Source: Deltaproteobacteria bacterium (lineage in GTDB: Bacteria > Desulfobacterota > Desulfuromonadia > Desulfuromonadales > BM103). Taken from it: 41,698 nucleotides of DNA. Each line of letters opens with the position of its first letter. The first letter of the stretch is position 1. Made by a program: the position numbers and the translations under genes. The notes under the pieces were generated by a model. It saw nothing but the letters and a program-made list of their open reading frames with translations. It made no database searches and had not been told where the DNA came from. This document shows, in pieces, positions 16,421 through 23,994 of this stretch. The stretch covers positions 1-41,698 of the forward strand of contig JAGXHM010000014.1 of the NCBI GenBank assembly GCA_024636155.1, in the 5' to 3' direction.

Positions 16421-18085
16421 CTACCAATTTCTAAAGCGGGCTGGCGGATCGTAGAGGCCATCAGACCAATCCACAAGTTCCCTCACACTTTTGGCTGCCA
16501 ACAAGGAACGATTTGCCCGTTGCCTGTCAATACCAAGGTCTTCTGGAGTCTTGATGATTCCTTTGTCCCGCAACGCTTTGGTTTCCGTTGATTTCGCTGC
16601 AAGGCCTACTTCAGTAAAACCGGCCACACCACGAATAGCGGCCATACGCTCTTCGAGATTCCGGCATTTGTGCATGAATGCGATTCCCTCTTCAGTGAGG
16701 ATGTGAGTCAGATCATCAGCGTAAATCATGACCGGTGGCAGCGCAAGATTGGCGTTTTTAGCCAACTGCCAGGCATCCAGCTCATCGACGAAGCCGGGAA
16801 CCATCTTTTCCCCGAAACTCTCAAGCATCTGCACGACTAATCGCTTGCCGCGCGGCATCGGGCCGAGATATTCACTCTGCGAGGTAAACTCTGCGCCGCA
16901 CTTGAGCCAGGCGTCACTGGGATGACGGCGGCCTTTGGCGTCACAGCCCATGTTGGGTGCGCCGCCGAAACCAGCGACACGGGTCGCCGTGGCCGTACTG
17001 CTGTTGCCGTACTTGTCAATTTGCAAGGTGCCGCCGATGAACATGTCACAAGCGTAATGACCGGCAGTCTGGCTGAACGCCCGATTGGAACGCATGGTGC
17101 CGTCGGGGCCCAGGAAGAAAACATCCCCACGGGCTTCACAGTACTTCTGCATGCCAAGCTCACCACCGAAGCTATGAATCGACTCTACCCAACCGCTCTC
17201 AATCGCTGGAATCATGGTGGGATGGGGGTTTAAGGCAAACTCCGTACAAATCTTGCCTTTAAGGCCGAGTTCTTCACCGTAGGTAGGCAAGATCAACTCG
17301 ATGGCGGCAGTGTTGAAACCGATACCATGATTGAGACGCTTGACACCGTATTCACCATAAATACCCTTGATGGCCATCATGGCCATGAGCACCTGGGTAT
17401 CGGTAATATTTGCCGGATCGCGCGTAAATAGAGGTTCAAGGAAGAATGGCTTAGGTGATTCAATGACCATATCGACCCATTCACCGGGTATATCGACGCG
17501 CGTGACCTTATCCACCAGCTTGTTGACCTGGGCGATGACGATGCCCTGGCTAAACTTTGTAGCCTCGACGATGGCAGGGGTGTCTTCGGTGTTGAACCCG
17601 GTATAAAGGTTGCCGTCCGCGTCGCCTTCATAGGCACAGATCAAGGAGACACGCGGTGTAAGATCAATAAAGTAGCGGGCAAAGAGTTCCAGGTAGGTGT
17701 GGATGGCACCAAGTTCCAGCTTGCCGTTTTTGATGGCCTCAGCTACGCGCCCGCCCATTGGCCCACCGTAGGCAAAATCGAGTTTTTTGGCGATGCCAAC
17801 TTCGAACATGTCGAGATGCACGGGCAATGGTACGGCAGATTGCACCATATACAGATCGTGGATGCGCTGCGTGTCGCATTTGATCAGGGCCTCGGCGAGG
17901 AAGTTCGCCTGTTTCTGATTATTGCCTTCTATGTTAACCCGATCAAAGAGTCGAATGACCGCCTCAAGTACGTTAATGGTGTCTTCTGCAGCAACGACCT
18001 TACCATTGTTGATATAAGGCTCTGCACCGCTCATCCGTTCAAGGTAATCTGTTTTGCGCGTGTCCCACTTTTTCTTTGTTTTCAT
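16421..18085 (-). CDS. madA: Acetyl-S-ACP:malonate ACP transferase MadA (alpha subunit)
   Basis: This 554-residue protein swaps acetate for malonate on the ACP thiol, forming malonyl-S-ACP. It belongs to the family of CitF/MdcA transferases. Diagnostic stretches: EGNNQKQANFLAEAL, GAIHTYLELFARYFIDLTP, NLYTGFNTEDTPAIVEA, RLNHGIGFNTAAIELILP, VAGFGGAPNMGCDAKGRRHP and the end PARFRNW. Length and ends are normal. The ATG is preceded by AAGGGAA. A full-length paralogue lies at 22270-23919 and can be aligned along the whole chain, both ending in FRNW. Confidence 0.95.
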   Translation of the reverse strand: MKTKKKWDTRKTDYLERMSGAEPYINNGKVVAAEDTINVLEAVIRLFDRVNIEGNNQKQANFLAEALIKCDTQRIHDLYMVQSAVPLPVHLDMFEVGIAKKLDFAYGGPMGGRVAEAIKNGKLELGAIHTYLELFARYFIDLTPRVSLICAYEGDADGNLYTGFNTEDTPAIVEATKFSQGIVIAQVNKLVDKVTRVDIPGEWVDMVIESPKPFFLEPLFTRDPANITDTQVLMAMMAIKGIYGEYGVKRLNHGIGFNTAAIELILPTYGEELGLKGKICTEFALNPHPTMIPAIESGWVESIHSFGGELGMQKYCEARGDVFFLGPDGTMRSNRAFSQTAGHYACDMFIGGTLQIDKYGNSSTATATRVAGFGGAPNMGCDAKGRRHPSDAWLKCGAEFTSQSEYLGPMPRGKRLVVQMLESFGEKMVPGFVDELDAWQLAKNANLALPPVMIYADDLTHILTEEGIAFMHKCRNLEERMAAIRGVAGFTEVGLAAKSTETKALRDKGIIKTPEDLGIDRQRANRSLLAAKSVRELVDWSDGLYDPPARFRNW

Positions 18086-18123
18086 CGCGATTCCCTTGCT
18101 TCAAGCTAAAGAGTCAACCAACC

Positions 18124-19332
18124 TCATGGCGTCAGCATGCCGATTGTGGAAATAAACACACCTGCGGCGATAGCAGAGACGATCAGCCCGCTGATGCTCG
18201 AGCCCATGGCCAGCGGCATGATCATGCAGTAGGGGTTTTCTTCCATCGCAATCTTCTGGGCTATCTTGGCTGTCGTCGGCATACAGGACACACCGGCAAT
18301 GCCAATCACAGGATTGAAGTTCTTCTTGGTCACATGATAAAGGATCCAGCCGCCGAGGATGGCCCCGAGCGCCGAAATGGTGAGGGCCACAATACCAAGT
18401 ACAACGAGGATGCCAACTTTGGGGTTCAGGATGGTCTTGGCATCACATAAAACGCCCAGCAGTAACCCCAGGAAAAACGTGCCGCCATAAAGGATGGTGT
18501 TTTCCAGCAACGCATGCAAAGGCTCGATTTCAGCTTCCTTGACGGCCATACCGATGAAAAATGACATGATCAATGGCGCAGCGACAGGCAGGAGCAGGCA
18601 GAGGACCGTGTTGATCACCAGAATCGACACGAATTTCTTTCTTTTCGACACATTGCCCATATCGAAATCAGTTTCTATGCCACGATATTTTGCGGGGATC
18701 AGCAGTTTGACAAGGTATGGATAGCCGACATACGTCAGGCTCAGGTAAAGGTAGGCGATAATGGAAATCGGCACAAAGAGGTCTTTAGCCAGCATAAGGG
18801 ACGTGAACAGGACCATTGGCCCATCAGCTCCGCCAATGGTGGCCACGGCGGCGGCTTCCCCGGGGGGTAGACCGAATTTCAGACCGATGACCAGCGTGAC
18901 AAATGTCCCCATTTCAGCAAAGATGGCCACGATGATACAGGCCCAGGGTCGCATGAGCAGGAAGCTGATATCACTCATGGCGCCGATACCCATAAAGACC
19001 AGGCACGCCACCAGGCCGTTGCTGAAAGTGAAATTATAAATGGGTTGCAGGAAGTTGACCTGCATGACGTTGATCAGGTTGTCAGGGTCGCTGACGAGCG
19101 GATTGAGGATGATATTGCCGGTGACGCCGCCGTCCAGGAAGAGCACGCCGCAATTAATGGCGATCATGCCAAGGCCCATGGGAACCATGATCAAAGGTTC
19201 CAGGGTGCGCTTGAAACCGTAGTAGGCCAGCACCATGCCGAAAACGATCAGGACAATTCGCGAGAAGGCAACGATCGGTTCATCGATAAAGAAGGAGCCT
19301 ATGCCCGGAAAAAGATGAATGAGTTGGTCCAT
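18124..19332 (-). CDS. madB: Na+-pumping carboxybiotin decarboxylase MadB
   Basis: A 402-residue inner-membrane protein with about nine or more helices, of the OadB/MmdB/GcdB family. It releases CO2 from carboxybiotin on MadF and couples this to Na+ export. The key conserved loop with the functional Asp is visible as ATIGGADGPMVLFTSL near residue 168, and the last conserved block as NPVIGIAGVSCMPTTAKIAQKIA. Its start codon is two bases from the stop of a 45-residue one-helix protein upstream, so the two are coupled; madA follows after 38 bases. This gene marks the unit as the energy-conserving type of malonate decarboxylase. Confidence 0.95.
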   Translation of the reverse strand: MDQLIHLFPGIGSFFIDEPIVAFSRIVLIVFGMVLAYYGFKRTLEPLIMVPMGLGMIAINCGVLFLDGGVTGNIILNPLVSDPDNLINVMQVNFLQPIYNFTFSNGLVACLVFMGIGAMSDISFLLMRPWACIIVAIFAEMGTFVTLVIGLKFGLPPGEAAAVATIGGADGPMVLFTSLMLAKDLFVPISIIAYLYLSLTYVGYPYLVKLLIPAKYRGIETDFDMGNVSKRKKFVSILVINTVLCLLLPVAAPLIMSFFIGMAVKEAEIEPLHALLENTILYGGTFFLGLLLGVLCDAKTILNPKVGILVVLGIVALTISALGAILGGWILYHVTKKNFNPVIGIAGVSCMPTTAKIAQKIAMEENPYCMIMPLAMGSSISGLIVSAIAAGVFISTIGMLTP

Positions 19333-19333
19333 C

Positions 19334-19471
19334 TCAGTCTGCCTCCTGCTCGTTTCCGGAGGTGGTGTTGCCGCCCATCAGTTTGTTAATAATGACGATC
19401 AACCCCACCACTGCCAGAGAAATCACCGCGGTGAGTCCGTAGGCCATACATGCGTAAGCAATACTGTTCAT
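19334..19471 (-). CDS. Small one-helix membrane protein, first gene of the mad operon (possible gamma-like subunit of MadB)
   Basis: A 45-residue reading frame, MNSIAYACMAYGLTAVISLA followed by a hydrophobic stretch VVGLIVIINKLMGG and a short acidic tail ending NEQEAD. It has one predicted transmembrane helix. AGGGTGAG lies just upstream of the ATG, and its TGA overlaps the madB start region (ATG at 19332), a strong sign of a real, coupled gene. Other sodium-pumping decarboxylases (oxaloacetate, methylmalonyl-CoA) have a small one-helix gamma or delta subunit that stabilises the complex; by position and form this could be its counterpart. Sequence alone does not prove homology. Confidence 0.75.
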   Translation of the reverse strand: MNSIAYACMAYGLTAVISLAVVGLIVIINKLMGGNTTSGNEQEAD

Positions 19472-19555
19472 TCAACTCACCCTTGATTTGCAAATATTTC
19501 AGCCATAATCCTTAACGCTACTCTCGAGCGATGCCTCGTTACTGATATTTTTCAA

Positions 19556-19583
19556 AATATAACGATGCATCTTTGTACACCAA
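19556..19583 (-). promoter_or_regulatory. Candidate sigma-70 promoter of the mad operon
   Basis: On the minus strand TTGGTG (19583-19578) and TATATT (19561-19556) are separated by 16 bases, about 85 bases before the first start codon. The -35 box overlaps a degenerate copy of the GntR-type palindrome (TTTGGTGTACAAA, 19584-19572), so a bound repressor would block it. Prediction by eye only. Confidence 0.5.
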
Positions 19584-19590
19584 AACATCA

Positions 19591-19606
19591 TTCTTGTATA
19601 CAAGAA
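19591..19606. promoter_or_regulatory. Perfect 16-bp palindrome, candidate MatR-like GntR operator
   Basis: TTCTTGTATACAAGAA is a perfect inverted repeat just upstream of the candidate mad promoter. GntR/FCD regulators bind such short palindromes with a TTGT-ACAA core. From memory, the MatR operator reported in Rhizobium is TCTTGTA/TACACGA, which differs from this site at a single position. A second, weaker site overlaps the promoter at 19572-19584. Either of the two GntR proteins in the island could be the ligand. Confidence 0.7.
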
Positions 19607-19704
19607 ACATTGTTAGATATATATGAGGCCGGAAGAGAACGAATAATTGCAACTTCAGGACGCCATTCAGCCAAGACATAATGCCTCGTCTTGTTAAGCT
19701 TAAA

Positions 19705-20244
19705 TCAGGAAGTCAGTACTGCTGGCTCATCCGACTTGAGAGGCAGATCCTTGAATCCCTCTGGAATTCTGACCAACAACACAGGGATGGACGATTCGTG
19801 GACGACCTTGAAGGCACAAGAACCTAACAACGCACCAGGTTTGGTTGTCTTGCGGTGAGTGCCCATGACAATCATGTCAGCCATTAATTTTTCGGCACAT
19901 TGAAGAATTGCCAGGTCAGGCGAATCTTCAATAACATGGATATTGCTCACATACTGGTAACCATCGGGATCGTCGATGATTGCCGATTTGCACATTGCTT
20001 CCACCTGCCCTTCGAGCTCGAGCTTGACTCTGGCTCTGGCCTGTTGGTGAAATTCTTCTGTGCTTTCACGGCCAATATAGATTGCAGCAACTTTATGCGA
20101 ATATTGCTTGAATGAGGCCATACCACAGACAATTTCGATTTTTGCCTGATATTGGCGGGCGAGGCTGAGGGCGTAACGAAACACATGTGGTGCTCCACTA
20201 CCCAACCCTGTGGCATAAACAATTGTTTTGATGTCTGGTGTCAT
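19705..20244 (-). CDS. Universal stress protein (UspA family)
   Basis: About 179 residues of the Usp fold. The C-terminal nucleotide-binding signature is visible as MGTHRKTTKPGALLGSCAFKVVHESSIPVLLV, close to the ATP-binding G-2x-G-9x-G-S/T pattern. The start at 20244 (MTPDIKTIVYATGLG) follows GGGGGT. It is the last gene of the TRAP-mdcACDE direction, 78 bases after mdcE, and probably shares its transcript. Usp genes often sit beside TRAP transporters (TeaD with the ectoine system is the known case, where it dampens uptake), so a role in adjusting transport is plausible but unproven. Confidence 0.85.
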   Translation of the reverse strand: MTPDIKTIVYATGLGSGAPHVFRYALSLARQYQAKIEIVCGMASFKQYSHKVAAIYIGRESTEEFHQQARARVKLELEGQVEAMCKSAIIDDPDGYQYVSNIHVIEDSPDLAILQCAEKLMADMIVMGTHRKTTKPGALLGSCAFKVVHESSIPVLLVRIPEGFKDLPLKSDEPAVLTS

Positions 20245-20322
20245 GTGTACCCCCAAAAAGTTGTTTGTCTGACTGTTTGGCCCGCGAGGGTCGTTTGAAT
20301 ACGATTAATACTTTCGAAACAA

Positions 20323-21021
20323 TTAGCCTTCCTTGACCCGTTGAGCTATCGGATAAGCAAGTTTTCGTCCCTCTCGCATAAAACCGCTATGTCGCCTATG
20401 ATCGTCACCAACCTCCAGTCCGATCACCTTAACCAGCTGCTCCGCTAGCGGTGCCTGCCAAACAGTTTGGACACCGCCGAGTTTGATGAAATTCTCAATC
20501 CCCGGAGCAAATGAAGGCGACGTGACACTCAACTCTTGCAACTGTTCCAGTGGCAGCTTGGTGATCCGTGCCATAGCAGGGAGATTCATCACACGGACTC
20601 TTGCCTCCGCCAGAGTGTGAATTTCGTCTGCCATCATGCCGAAGGCGAGGAAGCCGCCGCTGACCGCCTCAGAATAAATCAGGGTGATCAACTGATGCCC
20701 ACGCTGTCGAGCCAACTGCAGGCATTTTGCCAGATGCGCCAGGTAACCGTTTATACCAAGCAGCTCATCTTTCTTGCTTAAACGCTGACCCTGGGTATCC
20801 ACAAGCATCAGAATTGGCTGACCAGGAGAGTTTTTGATGACCATCAACACAAAGTCAGCAAGCGTAAGCGCGGTTTCAACACCAATCGCAAGATGATCAG
20901 TAGTCCCCAAAACAGCTATCTTGCCCTTTCCTGTCGAACCGAATCCGGTGAGGATATTCTGTACATTTTTTACCGCATGCCCCATCGGGAACAACTCATT
21001 TAACAAATTTTCAATCTTCAT
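20323..21021 (-). CDS. mdcE: Malonate decarboxylase gamma subunit, biotin-independent type (MdcE)
   Basis: A 232-residue crotonase-fold subunit. The stretches LMLVDTQGQRLSKKDELLG, GYLAHLAKCLQLARQRGH, YSEAVSGGFLAFGMMADEI and LPAMARITKLPLEQLQELS match, from memory, the MdcE family of soluble malonate decarboxylases rather than MadD. With MdcD it removes CO2 from malonyl-S-ACP without biotin, regenerating acetyl-S-ACP. It overlaps the end of mdcD by four bases (ATGA), so the two are coupled. It is about 60 residues shorter than madD in the same window. Confidence 0.88.
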   Translation of the reverse strand: MKIENLLNELFPMGHAVKNVQNILTGFGSTGKGKIAVLGTTDHLAIGVETALTLADFVLMVIKNSPGQPILMLVDTQGQRLSKKDELLGINGYLAHLAKCLQLARQRGHQLITLIYSEAVSGGFLAFGMMADEIHTLAEARVRVMNLPAMARITKLPLEQLQELSVTSPSFAPGIENFIKLGGVQTVWQAPLAEQLVKVIGLEVGDDHRRHSGFMREGRKLAYPIAQRVKEG

Positions 21022-21929
21022 AGATTACCTTGAACCTTACCCTCTACAGCCTTAAGAAAACTTGGGATATCCATCAGGGGCAACTTTTGTGGATCTGCAA
21101 TACCCATAGCTCCCCAGATCTCCGCTCCATCTTGAGAGTGCCCGTAGTTTGCCAGACGTTGACTCAAGACCAGATTCTCCTGTTCCAGTGACTCCAGAGA
21201 CAAAGGTTGCACTTTATCAATGATTTCGATAGCAGCCGCACGAAATGCTTCAATATCATCTTCTACCAGGCATTGCACCTCACCCAACAAGTAGCGATGT
21301 TTGCCGCCGACTGTCCGCCAGACTAGCGCGCGATCAGTGGAATCGAATTCTTCGACCCCCATTGTGGTTTCGATAACATCTGGCCCGGAAAGACCAAGAC
21401 GACCTTCTTCATTGATAATCAAAGCATCGCAACATCGGGCCACTATACCCATCCCACCGAAGCAACCATAGGCACCTCCGATCAGACCAAGCACCGGTAT
21501 CCCGGATTTCCTGGTCGTAAGCAGTGCGCGGATCACCTCGGAAATGGCTATCAGGCCAGCATTCGCTTCATGCAAACGCACTCCGCCGGATTCAAGCAGC
21601 AAGAGAACAGCAGCCGGCTTTTCATCCACCGCACGTTCGAGCAGGCCGGTCAGTTTGGCGCCATGCACCTCTCCCACAGACCCACCCATAAAACCGCCCT
21701 CCTGGCTGGCAATCAGGACCGGTAAACCGTTCAGGTTGCCGGTGCCGATAATGATGCCATCATTGAAAGAACAGGGCTGCCCTAATGGTTCAAGATGTGG
21801 ACTTGCAATTCGTTCAGCGGGGCCGATAAGTTCCTGGAAACTATTACTATCCAGAAGTTTGGATATTCGGTCTCGAGCAGTGGCTTCGTAGTAGCTATGA
21901 CCACGACGGATGCCGGAGAGGTCACTCAT
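21018..21929 (-). CDS. mdcD: Malonate decarboxylase beta subunit, biotin-independent type (MdcD)
   Basis: A 303-residue subunit. Family stretches: IGPAERIASPHLEPLGQP, GGFMGGSVGEVHGAKLTGLL, AAVLLLLESGGVRLHEANAG, YGCFGGMGIVARCCDALI, EEFDSTDRALVWRTVGGKHR and LVEDDIEAFRAAA. The latter segments resemble, by recall, MdcD of Pseudomonas and Klebsiella more than the MadC at 15108-16073. It forms the decarboxylase with MdcE. It overlaps both neighbours by four bases, an arrangement of tight translational coupling that is absent in the mad unit. Confidence 0.9.
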   Translation of the reverse strand: MSDLSGIRRGHSYYEATARDRISKLLDSNSFQELIGPAERIASPHLEPLGQPCSFNDGIIIGTGNLNGLPVLIASQEGGFMGGSVGEVHGAKLTGLLERAVDEKPAAVLLLLESGGVRLHEANAGLIAISEVIRALLTTRKSGIPVLGLIGGAYGCFGGMGIVARCCDALIINEEGRLGLSGPDVIETTMGVEEFDSTDRALVWRTVGGKHRYLLGEVQCLVEDDIEAFRAAAIEIIDKVQPLSLESLEQENLVLSQRLANYGHSQDGAEIWGAMGIADPQKLPLMDIPSFLKAVEGKVQGNL

Positions 21930-22243
21930 GTTGATATCTCCAGATATTCTTCCATGGCCTGATCGAGACGCAAACAGACTACAGCGGGGGTTGCCCCTCC
22001 ATCATTAATTGAAATCTGCAGATTTGCCAGATTATATCGGGCAACGAAATCGTTTAGAACTGCTTGCCATATCTCACCAAAACCTTGAGCCGAAGTACTC
22101 ACATTGATACGACAGAGACCATTCAGATCGGCATTCTCAAGCATAACTTCTAGGTTGCCGGAAGAAACCACGCCTGACAAAGTAGCTTGCTGGCTATCTT
22201 CACGATTTCCTGAACACTCGAACTCGAACTGCAGATGTTCCAT
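21926..22243 (-). CDS. mdcC: Malonate decarboxylase acyl-carrier protein, second copy (MdcC/delta)
   Basis: A 105-residue ACP. The serine for the dephospho-CoA prosthetic group is Ser28 in VVSSGNLEV, aligned with Ser32 of MadE; the end NLQISINDGGATPAVVCLRLDQAM is the typical C-terminal motif. It starts 26 bases after mdcA with AAGGATAG upstream and overlaps mdcD by four bases. It is as long as MadE but clearly diverged, which would allow a specific match with its own MdcA and MdcDE partners while sharing the modifying enzymes MdcB and MdcG. Confidence 0.92.
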   Translation of the reverse strand: MEHLQFEFECSGNREDSQQATLSGVVSSGNLEVMLENADLNGLCRINVSTSAQGFGEIWQAVLNDFVARYNLANLQISINDGGATPAVVCLRLDQAMEEYLEIST

Positions 22244-22269
22244 TATCTATCCTTGTTGACTCGACTAGT

Positions 22270-23919
22270 TTACCAGTTGCGAAAACTTTTAGGGGGTTGA
22301 TAGAGCCCCCCGGACCAGTGCACAAGCTCTTTGACCGTGCGTGCGGCCAGCAAATCACGGGTAGCCATACGATGATCGACGCCAAGATCTTCCGGGCGGC
22401 TGACGATACCGCGATCGCGAAGATTTTCCACTGCGCTGTGAGAGCGGCCCAGCCCTAATGGAGTGTATCCCGCCACACCTCTGATCGCGTCATTCCGCTC
22501 TTCCTCAGTGCGGCAGAGCAGCAGGTTGGCAATCCCCTCTTCAGTGACAATATGGCTGACATCGTCGCCATAGACCATGATCGGCGGCAACTCCATACCG
22601 GTCTTTTCCATCATTTCCCAGGCATCGAGTCGCTCAACAAAGGCTGGCTGCATATGCTCGCGATAGGTTTCCATTATTTGTACGACCAGCTTTCGGCCAC
22701 GCGGTGTGGTCGACAAGCCAGACTGTGCCTCACGTCCGGCTTTTAACCAGGTAGGACTGACGTGTCGACGGCCGCGCGCATCGGCGCCAAGGTTGGGAGC
22801 GCCGCCAAAACCTGTGATGCGATCCAAAGTTACCGTCGAGCTGTTACCCTGAAGATCCATCTGCAACGAAGAGCCAATGAACAGATCACATGCATAATGG
22901 CCAGCAGCATGACTGAAAGCACGATTGCTGCGCTGGCTGCCGTCACTGCCAGTGAAAAAAACATCAGGGCGAGCAGACACATAGTCTTCCATGCCCAACT
23001 CAGAACCTGGGGAATAGACAGATTCAACAAAACCGGCTTCAATGGCCGGGATCAACGTCGGATGAGGATTGAGCATCCAGTGTCGGCAGATCTTGCCTTT
23101 CAAACCGAGACTTTGCGCATAAGTCGGCAAGAGTAATTCGATAGCGGCGGCATTGAAACCGACTCCGTGGTTCAGGCGATTGACATCATACTTAGCATAG
23201 ATGCCCTTAATCACCATCATCGCCATCAGAATCTGAATTTCGCTGATCTGTGCCGGATCGCGGGTAAACAAAGGCTCAAGTGCATGCGGAGTCGGGGCTT
23301 GCGTGACATAATCAATCCAATCGCCAGGGATATCGACCCGTGGCAACGTCTCTACAATCTGGTTAACTTGTGCGATCACGATGCCGCTTTTGAAAGCAGT
23401 TGCCTCGACAATCGTTGGAGTATCTTCGGTATTGGGTCCAGTGTAGAGGTTGCCCTGTCGATCGGCACTGTGCGCGACGATTAAGGACACTTTGGGAGTG
23501 AGGTCGATGAAGTAGCGGCCGAAAAGTTCAAGGTAGGTGTGGATTGCGCCTATTTTGATTTTGCCGTCAGCAACCAGTTGCGCCATGCGGGTGCCCATCG
23601 GTCCGGAGTAACTGAAATCGACCTTATGGGCAATGCCGCGCTCGAATAGTTCGATATGCGAAGGCAGTGCAATGACCGATTGCACCATATGCAGATCGTA
23701 CACTCGCTGCGGATCGACCTGAGCCAGACAACGTGCCAGAAAGTCGGCCTGTTTTTGGTTGTTCCCTTCCAAACAGACACGGTCGCCAGGCTCAATCACC
23801 TCTTCGAACAATGCGGTTACGCGGTCTGCAGGAACGATTTTTCCCTTGCAGACGGACGACGCGCGCAACAGTCTAGCCCGGCGATTCTCAGCTTGTGTAT
23901 CCCATTTTTTGATTGCCAT
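22270..23919 (-). CDS. mdcA: Malonate decarboxylase alpha subunit, acetyl-S-ACP:malonate ACP transferase (MdcA, second copy)
   Basis: A 549-residue paralogue of MadA. Shared landmarks: EGNNQKQADFLARCL, GAIHTYLELFGRYFIDLTP, NLYTGPNTEDTPTIVEA, RLNHGVGFNAAAIELLLP, ITGFGGAPNLGADARGRRH, and the end PKSFRNW. It catalyses exchange of acetate for malonate on MdcC. The ATG has AGGAAGG upstream; the gene begins 75 bases after the TRAP permease gene, in the same direction. Divergence from madA is spread over the whole chain, so this is an old paralogue or a separately acquired gene, not a recent duplication. Confidence 0.93.
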   Translation of the reverse strand: MAIKKWDTQAENRRARLLRASSVCKGKIVPADRVTALFEEVIEPGDRVCLEGNNQKQADFLARCLAQVDPQRVYDLHMVQSVIALPSHIELFERGIAHKVDFSYSGPMGTRMAQLVADGKIKIGAIHTYLELFGRYFIDLTPKVSLIVAHSADRQGNLYTGPNTEDTPTIVEATAFKSGIVIAQVNQIVETLPRVDIPGDWIDYVTQAPTPHALEPLFTRDPAQISEIQILMAMMVIKGIYAKYDVNRLNHGVGFNAAAIELLLPTYAQSLGLKGKICRHWMLNPHPTLIPAIEAGFVESVYSPGSELGMEDYVSARPDVFFTGSDGSQRSNRAFSHAAGHYACDLFIGSSLQMDLQGNSSTVTLDRITGFGGAPNLGADARGRRHVSPTWLKAGREAQSGLSTTPRGRKLVVQIMETYREHMQPAFVERLDAWEMMEKTGMELPPIMVYGDDVSHIVTEEGIANLLLCRTEEERNDAIRGVAGYTPLGLGRSHSAVENLRDRGIVSRPEDLGVDHRMATRDLLAARTVKELVHWSGGLYQPPKSFRNW

Positions 23920-23994
23920 CAGGCCTTCCTGTGAAGTTCTTGTCCAGCATCAACAATAGCAGCTACGCCTCTATAAAGATCCACAACAACTTGA

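Noticed and set aside
19482-19507. TGGC...TTGC pair before the mad operon as a sigma-54 promoter
   Set aside because: The spacing between the GG and GC elements is one base too long and no enhancer-binding activator gene is in the window; the sigma-70 pair further upstream fits better.
22270-23919. The second alpha subunit as a citrate lyase or acetyl-CoA transferase subunit
   Set aside because: It aligns with madA along the whole chain, including the FRNW end, and its neighbours are MdcC/D/E-type, not CitD/E.
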